The translations under genes and the position numbers were made by a program. A DNA stretch of 64,000 nt, from assembly GCA_020746105.1 (NCBI GenBank), contig CM036618.1, positions 92,188,122 through 92,252,121 of the forward strand. Direction: 5' to 3'. The first letter of the stretch is position 1; each line of letters starts with the position of its first letter. The notes below the pieces were generated by a model that saw only the letters and a list, made by a program, of their open reading frames with translations, ran no database searches and was not told where the DNA came from. The stretch is from Trogon surrucura (Eukaryota; Chordata; Aves; Trogoniformes; Trogonidae). Below are positions 35,098 to 49,193 of this stretch, piece after piece.

Positions 35098-35500
35098 GGC
35101 CCTGAAGAAGTGCTCTAAGGCTTCTGGTATTTGCTAGGAGGATTGCTGTTAGCTCTTTGTTATCTCGCCTTTGCTCCTGATGTTCCTGTTTTCACACTGC
35201 AGAGGAGCTCTGTTTGACAGAACAGGTTGTCTGGCCTTGCTTCCCTGGGTGGAAGCAACACAACTCATATTTTGGGCTTTCTGGGAGGACTGTTGTTGGG
35301 ACTCTGGACTCGGGCACTCCTCTTCGCTGCAGGGTCTAGTCTGGGACTTTTTTTTCTGCTTGGGACCTTGCTGTTATCTGGAAGGCAAGGGTCCCGTAGT
35401 AACATATTCTCTTGTATCTTTGAGTGAATTTGCACACTTGTATAATATCTGTATATAGTCTGACATATTGATTGTTCTTGTTAGTATTTTTTTTTACTCC

Positions 35501-35506
35501 ATTAAA
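35501..35506 (+). promoter_or_regulatory. Polyadenylation signal ATTAAA of the solo LTR
   Basis: An ATTAAA variant lies about 410 bases after the LTR TATA box and is followed by a T-rich stretch (agttttttttc). That order, promoter then polyadenylation signal, fits an LTR R/U5 boundary. Confidence 0.5.
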
Positions 35507-35639
35507 CTGGTTCAAGTTTTTTTTCACCCTCAAAGTCTCTCTCCCTGGTTCCCCTGTTATCCTCCCCTGACAAGGTGGTAGGAGATCCCAGAGAACATCT
35601 GTCAAAGTTTAGTAGCCAGCCCAGCCTTAAATTTTGACA

Positions 35640-38560
35640 GAGGTTTAAATTATCCAAAGTATTTTATTGTAGGATTATAAATGGGATGAAATATCAGCAG
35701 CTTGCAAAATTTTATTAATTAATAAATACTACTAAAAGTTAATAGGATTCTCCCATTACACAACCAGTAGAAGATCTGTATGCAGCACTGGCTGTTCAAC
35801 AGTTAGACAGAAATATAAGGAAGTATTGTAAAAACCTGGAGATACAGTAGAAGAGATTAAGCCTTAGTAATTTCTTTGGGCTGAAAGCTGCAGAAAAGAG
35901 AAGAGCTTTGGGGAAGCCTGCCGTTCACAAGTTTTACCAGCAAAAATACTTTTTCTTCTGCTTTTGTCACTAGAGGTCAGCACAGCATCTGAAGTGCTAT
36001 ATTGTTCTCGTTTAAGGAAGGTTAAGAAAAATCCACAATTCTCAGAGGGCAACAGTGGTCTTAAGAAATAGCTCCAAGAAGACAGATTCTGTGTCTCTGC
36101 AATGGGAGAAATGCGAAGGCTCAAAAAAAGAACACAGCATCAAACAAAAAGCCTGAGCCCAAAATCAAAGTAAAAGCATGCTAGAAGTTTAAAGGTTCCT
36201 GCAGAGTCTAACAAAGGCAAACTTTAAAAGTCCCATTAGCCTATGGTAAAAGCTGTCACCTAAAAAGCCCAGCTGACTAACGGTCTTGAGGACTCGTTCT
36301 AATGCATGAGAAATAAACTATTCAATTTCCTGGCACAACAAAATTCCTACCCCAGGCTGTGAGCAGCTGGTCTAGCTCATGTAAAGCTAGCTCATACAAA
36401 CAGGTCAAGGAGATAGGGAAAACATTAACTGCACTAGACTAATTCATAGGAATGCAGGGGGGGAAAAAAACACCAAACCATAGGCAGACAATCATCATCT
36501 CAGCACAACAAAACAGATATCCACTGTGTGATCCTTGTCCCTTTGAAGTCGCTGGAGAAACCTCACTGTTAGGGAAAGGCCTAATTAGTGTCAATCAAGA
36601 GCTGACATTATCACAGCACCTGACATGAACTGTGAAGAAGTGACTCTTCCTTTTAGAAGAGATGATAGTGGCAATCAGCTGCTCTCAAGACAGGTGCAGG
36701 CAACAGAGATTTGGCACTGAAGAGATGTCACCTTGTGTCACGGCAAATCAGTTGCTTGCCCACCCAGCATGTGTGCCAGAAAAGGGGTGAATGTTCCAGT
36801 ACGATTTATGGTGTTCGATTCACTGCTCCAGCAGAAGACCAGAAAAGTCCAAACATCTAAAGGCTTGAAGTACAGGACTATAATGTCTGAGGTCTTCTCA
36901 TTACTAATGTATCAGAGTCGTAATGTGTGCATCAAAAATGGGCACTTTTTGTGCCAAGTGCTTTTAAAAAAGGCTTTCTCTCAACAGAGGTATAAAATGA
37001 GAAAATAAGATGGATACAAGTGGAAAAAGTATACAAGCAAATAATGAGATAATAGTAGAAACAGTGAGAGCAGCTGCCCACGCTGTATGAACACGGGATA
37101 CAGTCAGGAATGGGGATGTCTGACATGGCATCCTGAGCAGCCAAGAGAGCAAAGAAGCCACCAGCAATGATGGACAGCACCAGAAGAACTTGTTGGAGAT
37201 ACTTTCTAATAGTTCAAGAACCAATTAAAATTTTAGGTAGCCCCTTTTACCTTCCTGGGAAAAAACACCACCTTCTGCTCTGCAGCAACAGTGTTGACAT
37301 TTTTGGAGGAGAGTGGGACAAAGGACAGTTTTTGCAGAAGAACAGTGAGGTAATGTTGCAGTTGTTTATAGCAGTTTTTCCCAAGTGGGGGGAGACAACA
37401 CGGATGCTTGCATGACAATTTTATGAGTGGGAACATATTATGAAATCGTGAGCTGGCTGTAAGCAAAGATTAACTCTGCTAGAATAAATTATGCACGTCC
37501 TAAGCAGGGCAGTAGAATGCAAAAAGAACTTTGAATACATATATGTGGCTGAAAAGGGAATAGGAGACAATTAAATACAAGGGAGAAAAAAGATGAAAAG
37601 CAGGGGAAAAAAAAAACCACCAGAATAAGCCTTCCAGATAGAACTATTACCTCCTGTGAGACCTTTACAAGTTACTCTATTTCCACATCAATACCATGGA
37701 GATAATGTTCCCCGCTGTCACCACCTCCCTAAAAGCTTTAAACTCCTGGTTGGTTGTACAGAAATCAGTCACAGGGAAGAGATGGGAATGTACTGACGGG
37801 CCTTAAGAACTTAAATATTTTGTTATGCTGCCACCAGGTTTAATGCATGTTCTTGGTTTAAGGTACAGAGAAAAAAAGGTATGCACTGTGTTTTGGTATG
37901 CAAGAAGATGAAATTCAACACTTCTACTCATGGTCTCCTTTCATTACCACACAACAAGTCTAAAACACACAGAGATAGTTTACGACGGGGGGGATTATAG
38001 ACCACAACTGTGCTAACCTCATGAGGCCACAAACACAGAGGGCAGACGATCAGCACATTATCTTCTATGTGTATGTTGACTCACAGCTTGAGTCTGACCT
38101 GTGGTTTTCCCTGACTTCTTTTTTATAAGATCATGATGAACAGTTCTTCAGCTTGCCCCACAGCTGTAAGTAGCAGATCTGTTGGGGTATTTCCAATATT
38201 TTGATGATTTGCTTGAACAGTGGAGGAGAGGAGAACAATACATTTTCTATACAGTGAATATAAGCTACGATGAGAAAGGCCACAAAACTCGCAGCTCCTC
38301 AGCTGCTATAAACTGGCATGGATCCATTAGAAGGAATAGGCCAGATTCCCCAGACAGCTAAAATCAGCTGAAGTTGATGAAGCAACACCAATTTGTAGAA
38401 GCTAGCGATCTGGCCCACAGCCTGCACTGCACTCTAGAAAGACTGTCTGTGTTTAACAGGATCAGAAATCAAAAGGAAAGTCAGTGTCCTTACAACTTAC
38501 TTGAGAAAAGTGATTTCCATGTTGTTAAGTCAGGTAAACAAGAGCTGTATGAGATAAATG
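35640..38560. other. Intergenic sequence
   Basis: This is AT-rich non-coding DNA between the solo LTR and a CR1 fragment. One MIR-like candidate lies near 37,643. No gene was recognised. Confidence 0.7.
37643..37725 (+). mobile_element. Possible MIR SINE remnant
   Basis: The strings ctgtgagacctttacaagtt followed by actctatttcc and ccatggagataatgtt align loosely with the MIR core (TGTGTGACCTTGGGCAAGTTACTTAACC...AAATGGGGATAATA). Spacing is roughly right but identity is low. Confidence 0.35.
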
Positions 38561-38708
38561 GCCCCTCCCTGGAAGTGTTCAAGGCCAGGCTGGACAGAGC
38601 CTTCAGTAACTTGATTTAGTTGAGAGGCATCCCTGCCCATGACAGGGAGGTTGGATTAGGTGATCTCTAAGGTCCCTTCCAGCCTAGGCCATTCTATGAT
38701 TCTATGAT
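38561..38708 (+). mobile_element. CR1 LINE 3'-end fragment
   Basis: The segment from ccctccctggaagtgttcaa, through aggccaggctgga and ggttggattaggtgatctc, to the terminal attctatgattctatgat follows the CR1 3' end closely, octamer repeats included. It is 5'-truncated and in + orientation, with intact terminal repeats and moderate divergence. Confidence 0.93.
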
Positions 38709-39407
38709 AAAAACCTGTCTATTGTTTCTTCCTTAGTATAGCTTTACCAGGGACAGTTAGGTAATTTCTTGTGACATGTGCCACGAGGCAATGAAATGTG
38801 AAGGCAAGGAGGAGACAAGTGAGAAAAGAAGAGGGCCAGGAATAAAACTAAAAAGAATTCAAGCTATTTAATGAATTATAGATATGACAAACTAGAGTCT
38901 GCTGCCCTGCTCATGCTGACTTTATGTCAAACCCATTTTCATTGCAATTATTGGAAAGAGTGGCATAACACAATGCTGCTCAGCAATACATGGGAGGGAC
39001 AGCATAAAAGCAGAGAAGGCTCACGTAGTCCAGCTTTTCATTTTGGAAGCTGTTATGAAAAGCTTCCATATTCAAATTTCATGAGAGTTTGGATAATAGT
39101 TTTGCCATTCTAACTGTCAAAAACAAGATGCAGCACTACAACTAATTCAGTAATCAGCACTAGGGAGGAAACCGTATCAAAAAGCACCTAAATTCATGTG
39201 TTGTGCCTCATCGGCAGAAATGAAAATTATTTGTGCAAAACTCCTTTGAAGCGTCCAGTAAAAAAGCAATGGTTTTGTCATGCTGCTATGGGATATAGCT
39301 CAGTCTAAGTTTTCTGTTGTGAAGAATTCACAATTCTCTTTACATGAACAAGCTGACTCTGCACACAGGAACTCATTTTTAAAAAAGAATTTGATTATGT
39401 CCTTTAC

Positions 39408-39425
39408 ACATGCATGCATGCATGT
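39408..39425. repeat. (TGCA)n short microsatellite
   Basis: About four tandem copies of the self-complementary tetramer tgca lie between a T-rich and an AT-rich flank. It is too short to be unusual. Confidence 0.85.
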
Positions 39426-41920
39426 ATTTTCAGGGCACAGAGTGTAAATGAACAATGAATACAAGATGCTGTGAACTCGAGAAGACCAAAAATATCCCTA
39501 CAAGTTCTGAGCACCAGTGTTACTCTGCATCTGCTACCATTTGTCCTAAAGGCTAATGCCTAAGAAAGATGAGTAAAAATGAGGCTGTCAGAGAAAGTAC
39601 ACTTCTTTTGCTTTGACACAGAAAAATTTAACTGAACATTACAAGCATCTGGCCTCAGCAACTCTTTCTCACCCTGCTCCTAGCTTTCTTGTGGCTCCAC
39701 CAGCTGCCTGATCAATCCCTGAAGGAAACTTTGAAGTGGAAACTCTGAAGACCTCTCTCAAAAACTCTCCTGACGACTGCACAGGTGAAGGGGGAGTGAA
39801 AAAGTGTGCACTCTGCATGAGAGTTTCCTCCTGTGTGCAAAGTCAGAATGACAGAGGAGAGAAATCCTGCTTTAATCATGCATTCTATTTTTGTTTGGAG
39901 AAGTTTTGAAAGACACTGAGAAAAGATGTGTGCGTTTGAAAGGAAGACTACCAGCAAAATCAGTGCTAACAGGCTCCTCCAATAGGGCTCTATGTCACAG
40001 TGCTGACACAAGGCAAGCAGTTATTCAAGACTAAGCCTCTCCAGGGCTCTGGCAGTGCTTGGTGCTAAGAGCGCACAGAGAATGTGTGATGCAAATTCAA
40101 GTCTGTAACCACTAGCAACTGATTGAGCAGATTTAAGATTTAAAGTAAACTACATTTGAATAAAGGTATGCACAAGTGTAATACTACTAAGCAGCTCTAC
40201 ATTTCAGTGCTGTTATATTGTGGAGATGAACTTTGATGAAACAGGGTTAGGTCTGTTCCACAGCTGTTCCATCGTAATGAATTCAATCAACTTTTGCATA
40301 TTGACAGTCCTTCAGCCTTGGTCTAAATTTTGAAAGAGCCAGAAAAACTGCAACTTGCCTTCAGTCATCTCCGTGATCAAACCTTCTCAGCTAAAACTGG
40401 TCCTGTACTTCAGCTGAAGTCAGTATTTGATCCACGACTGGATAATACAAAGAATTTTATTCCTTTTAGTCAGATCTATTGTACATGATCTGCAAAGATT
40501 GACATTGCCCTAAGACTATTAACCTGTGTACTAATTACCAATATTAGCACAGGAAAAATAATCATAAATTTTATAATTTTAGGGTCCTTCTATAAATTAA
40601 ATTATTGACTCTGAGAGCAGTTTTCACTTGGAACATTCAATTTTTGTATAATTTTCTAAAAAAGCACATCAAGGAAAACTTTGGGTTTGAGTTATCATTT
40701 TCAAGAAATCAGCAAAAATGTTTATTCACCCACCACTTGCATGTCTCTTCTTCATAAACAATCACATTCTTGCAATTAGAAACAGGATCCTGGCAAAGTT
40801 ATCGACAGGCACTTTCCTGAAGAGCCGCTTGATTTTTATACAAACTGCTCTGCCATCATCTATTCTACCGAAAGTTAATATAGATATGCAAATTCATACA
40901 TAAAATGCCATACTAGCTAACAGTCAGGATCATTGCCTTCATAATATGACTGAAACAAAAAGTTTACCATTTTCCAAATTGCTCAGATGCCACAGGCCTT
41001 TAACTCTCACCACTTATACCAGGACTCATGTGTGTATATTCAACATACAAATATCAAGCAGAAGAAAAATTACTTGTCCACATAGCAACATCTATATTTT
41101 AATTCTCTACCTTCTTACTAAAATAATCGCCAATCTCATATCATGCATTATAGTCTGAATTATCTTCAGTAAGCATACTGCTATTCTAATATGAAACTAC
41201 CACTGTAAAGACCTGCTGAAAGGTTTTTTACAGCAATTTACCTGATTTGTATAAACTGAAGGAAAGGCATGCGCCTCAGACAGAAGAAAACATGGGAATA
41301 GGGAGAAGAGATAAAGAGCCAGGTAAGTACAGTACTCAGTCTCAAATAATTTCAAAGAGTTAATTCAATTAAATACTCAAGGTAAGTGATAATTACTAAT
41401 TACTTTTTGCTACAGTCAGGCCTAGTGGTACTGTATCCTAGGGTTTTTGTAGGATACAGAAGATGACATTCTGGCATGTTTTTGAACAAGCGTTTTCCTC
41501 ACGCACGAGAACTGTGTCTACAGAGCAATCTTTATCAAATTCTTTTACTTATATTGGCAGGGGAGGGCAAAAACCCCCAAGATCTTTCCTTTGTTTAAAT
41601 GCATTTCCTGCCTTCCCTACTGCTATAGACTGTGTTGTGGCAGGCCTATTTATAGTCCAAAGAAAGGAAAAAGCACCACTGGAGGCAGGAAAACTAAGTT
41701 GGGAAAGAATAGAAGGAAGTGTGGCTGCCATTTAGCCAAACAATCTAGAACTAATTGAGCTCAAAAGAGCCCCAGCCTCAGTGAAGCTGCTGGGAGTGAA
41801 GGAGCAAAATCCTGCTTCTCTCTCCAGGGCCCTACCAGGGCTGCTGAGCATGAGAGTCATGTACAGGATACCGCTAAGCAGCAAATAATCTCAGCAGCAT
41901 AACACTGTGAGAAAAACTTT

Positions 41921-41952
41921 AAAAAAAAAAGAAGAAGAAGAAAAAAAAAAAA
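41921..41952. repeat. Purine-only A/GAA tract
   Basis: Ten A, then GAA repeats, then another A-run form a 32-base tract of only A and G. It resembles a decayed poly-A tail or a young microsatellite. No retroelement body was recognised upstream. Confidence 0.85.
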
Positions 41953-44900
41953 GAGTGTGCTGGAAGTTAGATATCTTCATATTTAAGGTAAGTGTGTCCA
42001 TATCTTTTCAGATGTGACTAAACTGGTAAATGAGAACAGAATGAGCTTTGGAGAAAAAATTGTATCTGATTTTTAGATGACGGTTTGGCAGGATGTCTGA
42101 TTTTTACATAAAGAAATCTGAAGTCAGTTACTGAACTTTCCTTAAACAAAAGAAGCCTTTGTCATATATCCATAAGACAATTCTGCTGTTTTCTTCACCT
42201 GTGTCGTGTCCATCTTATAATCTACAATTAAGTACTAGAAAAATGTTGATGGTAACTATATGCCCCAAAGAAAAATAATGGCCAACTCTAAGTTAAATAT
42301 ATAGATTCAGAGACAGAGGAAGGGAGAAGTATATGTAATATATAAGTATGTATACAAGATGTGTTAATTTATAACACATAAGCATATAATTGAAGCTTTG
42401 TAAGAATTTAGTCTTGTATTCATGAGGTACCTTTGAAGGTCGGAACTTAGCCAAAATTAAAGCACCGGAAAGCTTCTATAGTTTTAGAATTTATTATGTC
42501 AGGTAATCTCTGTGTATGTGCATACAGGTACATAAAAATACACCATATACAGATATTTATATATATTATTCATTGTGCTTTTGCATTGCAATACTATGTA
42601 GTTTACATTCTGAGGTCTAATTCAAAATGATAGTAGAATGTGAGTGGAAATTTTTAATCTGCTTATTTTCAGATACTACACACAGTTATACTATCATGAC
42701 TGCATGTTTAAAAAGCTCTATTTTAAGACACACCAGTGTACAGACCATATTAATTCACTCAATTCACATCAACAGAATTATTTCAAGATTGTGTTTGATT
42801 TCTTTGATTTCCAACATGTTCACAACAGAGCAAATGCAGTTGTGATTTGAGGGCAGGAGGAACTGCAGAATACTAGATTCAGGATTTCATCATGTGATTT
42901 TCATCTTTTTTGACTAATCCATGAGAATAACCTTTGTATGAGTCTCGCTTGTGTTGACACATAACCTCTATGCATAAGCCATTCAGATTATTCATTTGTT
43001 ATTCAGATGTTCCTTAGGATTAGTGGTTTATTGTAAAAAGTTGATGGTGAGTAAAAAGGAAGTGTGATGTGTTGTTATTCTACTGTATTCCCCGTAGGAT
43101 GCTATTATGTTTAGAGTCTGTTACTGTGAAGATAGCAAGGCAGGATGTCACCCATGTAGGTGAAAAGTGGCGATAGGACAATTGTAAACAGCAGCAGTCA
43201 GCTGAAAATCTGATCCAGGGAAGCAGCCAAGTGGCAATTCCAAAGAAACAGATGTTAGCCAATGCTCATAGAAAGGATTGGGCTTTTCTTTGCCCAATTT
43301 CAAACTACTCAATTATTTACGGTAATTCTGATTTCCAAGAGGTTATAAGCCTTGTCTTATGAAGACTAAAACACCTGTAATGGGAGTAAAAATAGAAGCC
43401 TGTACAGATATTTGCAAGAGAAAGCTATTTAGACTGCGGTTTGAGTAACTAGCATAGCATGCTCTCATGCAGGTAATACTCCTTGCTTTCAATTTCAGTA
43501 ACTGAGTCCCCTGCAGGAAAGCTGACCATAAACAAAAAAAATAATTTTAATTTAAAAATGTAAATTTAAACAGTGTAACCACCATTATACTAGATAAACT
43601 TTTGTAAAACTCAGAGGATGGAGGGAAATGTGTGGATAAATACTCGTTCAAGCAAAGAAGCACCACAATATCTGCTGTTAAACAAATGCAACAATTTCTA
43701 CAAGATGTCAGTTGCACAGCTACTGCAATACGACTGAACAGCAAACATGACCATTCAGATTTATCCGGGTCTGCCAACATTTTAAAGCTCAGTATCACTG
43801 TATGAATGTAGCAAAACAGAGACCATTGCTCAGCTATAAGGAGAAGATCATTTGGAAATCAGCTACCTACAATGTAATTATATAGGAAGAGGTGATAAAA
43901 TAATGTATCAATGCACTTTCACATTCATCTGTGGAAAACATATTCCAGATGGCACTTAGAAATTGCCTAATTAATACTCTTAATAAATTTATATCCTCAG
44001 TGAAGAATTAACAGAACAAATTCTGATGAGAGGCACAGACACAAACCCACTGAAGCCAACAGAGTAGCTCGCACAACTGAGAACAGAGGGTTTTGTTCTG
44101 AAGATAAAGACCACTGGCTACTCAACTACTTTCTGTTTCTTCTAGTATGCTGTATGGGGAACATGGCAGTAGCTCTACTTTCTTCAATCCCTTCTCCTGT
44201 TTTAGCATCTAGGACAGGCTTAAAGCAACTCAGAATCAGGGAAAATGTGTCAGTAGTATGGCTAGTGGTGCTCAAGACGTATTATGTTGTTTCCAAATAA
44301 GACAGATTGTATTAGAAAAAAAACGTAGCTTAGAAATTACTGTTAAATTTTTTGTCTTTGAGAATTTAGGGCAGGTGTTTTCAAGCTTGTCTCTAACTAA
44401 CTGCAAGAGTTAGTAACTCTAGCCTAAAAAGCAGAAACTGCCTTACATAGTCATGTGATTGCAGAAGTAGCAGTTCTAGGGGGAAAAGATACACATTAAA
44501 AGGTTTCAAAACTCCAAGAGTTCATAAGTTAAAGTTTTTAAGCTGAGAGTTTTTTCCTGAAGATACAATAATTCCAGAAGGCCATGGAATGAAACTCACA
44601 CCCCTGCACCTTATGAAATCTTACTATCTGCTAGGGTCTAACTATTCTGCAGGAAATTTTTTGTTTATAAACACTTTTGAGCTTTCACAAGTACTAATAT
44701 GGTTGCAATTCCTAAGACTCCAAGTTAAAAATGAAATAGGAGAATTTGAATGCCAGAAGGAAGTAGAGGTTCACATGCTTTCTATCCTGCTGTTAGTTTG
44801 CCAGGAGATATAAAGGAGTCTAGAGTTGTCAAATAAATATTTCAGTCAACTGTCACTACTGTGTGGGCGATGTTGGGTTTCTGGTTCCAGGAAAGCTGAA

Positions 44901-47900
44901 TGACTTAAAGAAAAATCCCATGACTTAAAATATAATGCACTTTAGGTGACAGACAAACTATGCCATGTTTTCATGCAAAGCCAGCCCAGGCTTAGTAGAA
45001 CTTCATATTCCTCATGCAATTTCTCCAGTGTAAGTATCTTAATTTCTCGAAGCCCCTATTCCACTATAACAGACGCTTTTACAAGGGAACGTTGTGCTCC
45101 AACTCACAGTCAAGCACACTCGAACTGCAGAAAAAAAAAGGAGTAAAGCTTTAGAAGTGCTACCATGTCTGTCCGGGGCAGTCAAGATTTTCTGAGAACA
45201 CATGTACAGTCTACAACAGTCTCAGTTAAAATGCAGAACCAGGGGAGCGGGAACATAAAAATAAACCCAGCTAACACACATTAAGAAATCAAAGTTCAAT
45301 ATTGGACAGCATCAGATCCTTTAGGATCTGCACAGTGGGTTTATTTTACATTAACACACAGCAGCAGAGCAGTGCTGCAGGATACAACATATAGTCACAA
45401 CAAACCATGGGAGGAGTAAGAAAGACTGAGTGGAGTAAAAGTCCACCTTGCCCACAACTCATATTCTGTTCTCAAGATTCAAAGGTCCTTTGACTACAAA
45501 GGATCTCTCAGATTGCAACGGAACAGAGGAGTTGAAATGTACAGCCTCCACAGCTGGAGGAAAAGAGATGGCCTGTGTTTAATGCACCTTAGAGCCTAAA
45601 AACACTGAAACTGATATATACCGCAAGTGACTGTATTCACAGAATACCTAGAAGAAAGTAAAACTCCACTATATGACATGGCATCACTAACACTTGTTCA
45701 TAGAAAAATTTAATTGAAAATTACAATAGGACACAATGGCTAAGGACTCCTCCAAGGAACATGTGAATTCAGCAATTATGCAGGCAACTTCAGGTCTTGG
45801 GTTAGCACAAAAAAGACATGTTGGCTTTGAGAAGTATTCTTGTTTTTATCTTCTTCCTATTTCCACTGAGCTTCAGGATTGCCAGTCTCTTTGTTACTTA
45901 GCACAATACTTCCTGGGAAGCATGGAGGTACCCTAGGGGAGGGACAGGCCTGTCCCAACTCTTGACAACAGGAGAAAATGGCAAGCACAGTCCTCAGCTC
46001 TTCTGTAAACCCTTTTAGCACTGGATATCATCTCTGAAATTACTCCTCTCAGCCACTTGTTTAGTATTGGTTGCAGACCAGTTTATCACAGTGGTCCCCA
46101 GACAGACTGAGGACTGATGCAACTGCACAATATAAGATACAGGCCTGCTGCAACAGTTATGTAATGCAGGACCATACACCTCCAGGAATACGAAAATGCA
46201 ACTGGCCAGTCTGTTGCCAGTATCACAAAGATGTGATGTCGCTTGGTCAAGATAGCACACAACAGCCAGAGCCATTACAGTGTGATACAAAGCATTGCGG
46301 GTACCCTGCTCTACCAACATGATTCAACCATAGGCACAATAACTTAATCTGGGGGAGGAATCCAATGTTCTGTGAAGGTAACAGGTCTAGCATTGTCCCA
46401 CTAAATAACTGATGATAGTTTACGTGATAAAGATGTAGGTCACTTTCGTGTAGTGAGAACAAAAATGAACCTGTACCAACATCTCTCCTTAGATAGCTCA
46501 GCATTCTTAGAATTCTTTATATCTACATAATTTATTTTTCCAACATAGTGTTTCACTGGTGTTTTTTTTTTCACTTATTACCATACTATAATTATCTTGG
46601 GAGGCTGGAGACAAAGATAAATCTTCAAAGATCAGCTGGCTCATTACTAAAGGGAAAAGACAAACTGAAAGAGCATTCAATCTCAACTGAACTACAAAGT
46701 ACTCTTTATAACTTCAGAAATGGAAAGAAGCAAGGGAGGGGAGTGGACTAATGCTAAATTCTTCCAAGCTGCTTGACCTTCCTCCCAGGCATAGCTAGTC
46801 TCTTCTTGCTCTCTTAAAACAAGGAACCTCCATACTGTCTTCATACAATGCTTTGGTTCTATACTGCAACACAATCTACCTGGAATTCTGGACACAGCAC
46901 TTCATTCTATTATAGTTCCATTCTGTTAATTCACATCTATTTGAGTAGGAGTGTAACTCACTTAAGCAATAATTGAAAGCAGAAATACAATTTAAAAGCA
47001 AGATAGTGTTCTCATACCATTCAGAGAAATGAAATTTTAGCAACAGAGGAAAGGCCTAGATTCAGACAAATGTAATAAATCCAGTAGTTTTATGGAGAGA
47101 GACCTTGGCACCCAGAGGCTCTAGCATACGAAAATATTAAATGTCCTGACCATAATAAGCAGATCTCCTCACACTAATGAGCATGGAAGCAATAGCCTCT
47201 CTCTCGTCTTTGCGCTGGGTACTTCACAGAGCGCACAGAAGGCACAGATGGATACAAATTCACCTCAGTAAGTCTGGAAGCACAAACCCCATGATGTTTG
47301 CATGCAATGCAGCAGATCTCAGCCCGGCTGCTGAGTATCATGGCTTGACTGATAAAGGACTTAGTGGAGACCCTGCCTGCCAGTTCTACCACATTAAGCA
47401 TTTGTGATCCATGCCTCATTTTACAGCGCAAGCATGAGCTTAAAGTGCTGTTGTTTACAAGGGAGCAGTTTTAATAATTAAAATTTCTTACATATGTTGA
47501 TATAAGGAAGGAACTATAACTGGCCTGCTTCTCAGTATTTGTGGGCCTTGGGAGGGAGGGATTAAAGGAGGAAGAGCATTAACTTTGTGGATTTGTTTTT
47601 TGTTTGAGTAGGTTTGGGTCTGGTAAGGGCTGAATGTTTACTAGGTCAACAAAAAAAAACCCACTGCCTGCCATGATGTCACTGCTCTGCCAAAAGGCAG
47701 GTCTGCACTTCAGAGCCTAGAAGTATTATTGTTTTCCAGTGCCACATTTGGAAGAAATATTTACCAAAGCAAAACAGGTTTTTTCCCTTCCATTATTTCT
47801 GAGAATGGAATGATCAGATATTTTAGCTTAAATCATGAACTCAAAATTTCAGGCAGGTACACAGCATATAAAATTTTACTTTAAATTGCTATAGTCTCAC

Positions 47901-48936
47901 ATATTTGAAATCATTCAAAAGCATTTTTTTTCCTATGGAAAGTACCCAGCAACCTTAACTCTAGGCACTGCTGTAGGCTTCACCTGTGGCATAAAACTGC
48001 TGATACAAAGAAAGGACTGAGTTCAAGGGTCATACCTAAGGATGACCTAATTTGATGACACCTTATCTTCTCAGCTCTTGCTTTTGTAGCCATAACGTTA
48101 CTTTTGCGTGTACGCTTGGGTACAAAAGGTGAGGTACACAGTGCTTTACTCCTGTGGCCCCCAGAGCATTACACTGAAGAACGTGGAATTGACTTAGATT
48201 GCTAGGGATATAACACAGCCTAAAGATGTTTAAAACTGATTTAATGTAATGTAAGTTTCAGAGACTTATATGGAATATTTTAAGCAAAATTTCCTTTCTG
48301 TTATGTCCTTCAGATGCTCTTTAGCTGGCAGCTTAGTGTAAGAGCTGTTGGACTATTTATAGCAGACTTTTTAATCACACTTAGGTATTTATAAAACATC
48401 CTGTCTAGTGAAGGCTTCCATGGTCTGCTTTCATTCACTTCTGCTGATAGTGAAGGCTATAGAATATCTGAGACAGTAAGGTAGAACAGCAAACCAGGCA
48501 CTGTATATTAGCTATTATTCCACATACTTTAAAAGGCTGCAGTCAAATCATAGTGCAACCACTTAGGAAACAAATGTAGTAACACAGACTGCACTTAGTA
48601 TAACCTGACATTTATGTCCACTTAGAGTCTTACCTCCTGGTACATTAACAGAAAAAAATATTTTCAGGCAACCCACAAAACAGCTTTCCATAATTGCCAT
48701 ATTAAGAAAATAACTATATTTCAAAAGTTTGCACAGTATCAAAGCACTGATGCGAGATAACCTGTGTATCAGTGATCAGTTTATAAATGAATGCACCTAC
48801 AGTTACTTGAATGATACATAAGCAAGACATAGCCTAGTATGTCTAAAAAGATAAGAGAAACAATACTTTTAAAAAGCGATGAAATAAAGCCTTTCCTACA
48901 GTAAGGCTTTTTATTTATCCAGCATCGATAAAACTT

Positions 48937-49193
48937 AGGACAAGAGGAAATGGCTTCAAGTTACACCAGGGAAGGTTTAGGTCAGATATTAGGAAAAACT
49001 TCTACACCGAAAAGGTTATCAAAGACTGGAACAGGCTGCTCAGGGAAGTGGTTGAATCACCATCCTTGGATGTATTTAAAAGCCATCTAGATATGGCGCT
49101 CAGGGACATGGTTTAGAAGTGGACCTGGCAGAGTTAGGTAATGGTTGGACTTGATGATCTTAAAGGTCTTTTCCAACCATAATGATTCTATGA
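48937..49193 (+). mobile_element. CR1 LINE 3' fragment
   Basis: This is about 257 bases beginning aggacaagaggaaatggctt and running through ggaacaggctgctcaggga, ggttggacttgatgatctta and ttttccaaccataatgattc to the terminal tctatga. This is the standard CR1 3' region: end of the ORF2 frame, then 3' UTR. The element is 5'-truncated and in + orientation, and it retains the 3' octamer region. Confidence 0.95.

Larger units (their letters stand above)
34931..35639 (+). mobile_element. Solo LTR of an endogenous retrovirus (ERVL-like)
   Basis: A block of about 709 bp begins TGTCCTGGTTT and ends TTTTGACA, giving the expected TG...CA ends with a short TGTC/GACA inverted repeat. It holds a TATA box (35,092-35,097), an ATTAAA polyadenylation signal (35,501-35,506) followed by T-rich sequence, and the CCTGTTATCCTCCCCTGACA-like segment near the 3' end. 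Flanking pentamers are ggggt (34,926-34,930) and gaggt (35,640-35,644), a 4/5 match to a target-site duplication. No gag, pol or env coding sequence lies beside it, so it is best read as a recombined solo LTR. The TGTCCTGGTTT start is typical of avian ERVL LTRs, from memory. Open frames inside it are incidental. Confidence 0.75.
38709..48936. other. Intergenic sequence
   Basis: This is AT-rich DNA of about 10 kb without a recognisable gene. It contains a short (TGCA)n run near 39,408-39,425, an A/GAA-rich tract at 41,921-41,952 and a strongly AT-rich stretch around 42,290-42,580. Short open frames on both strands show no recognisable family. Confidence 0.65.

Noticed and set aside
35171..35458. 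Hydrophobic open frames of 95 and 66 codons on the + strand
   Set aside because: They lie inside the solo LTR between its TATA box and polyadenylation signal and match no retroviral protein. They are incidental frames.
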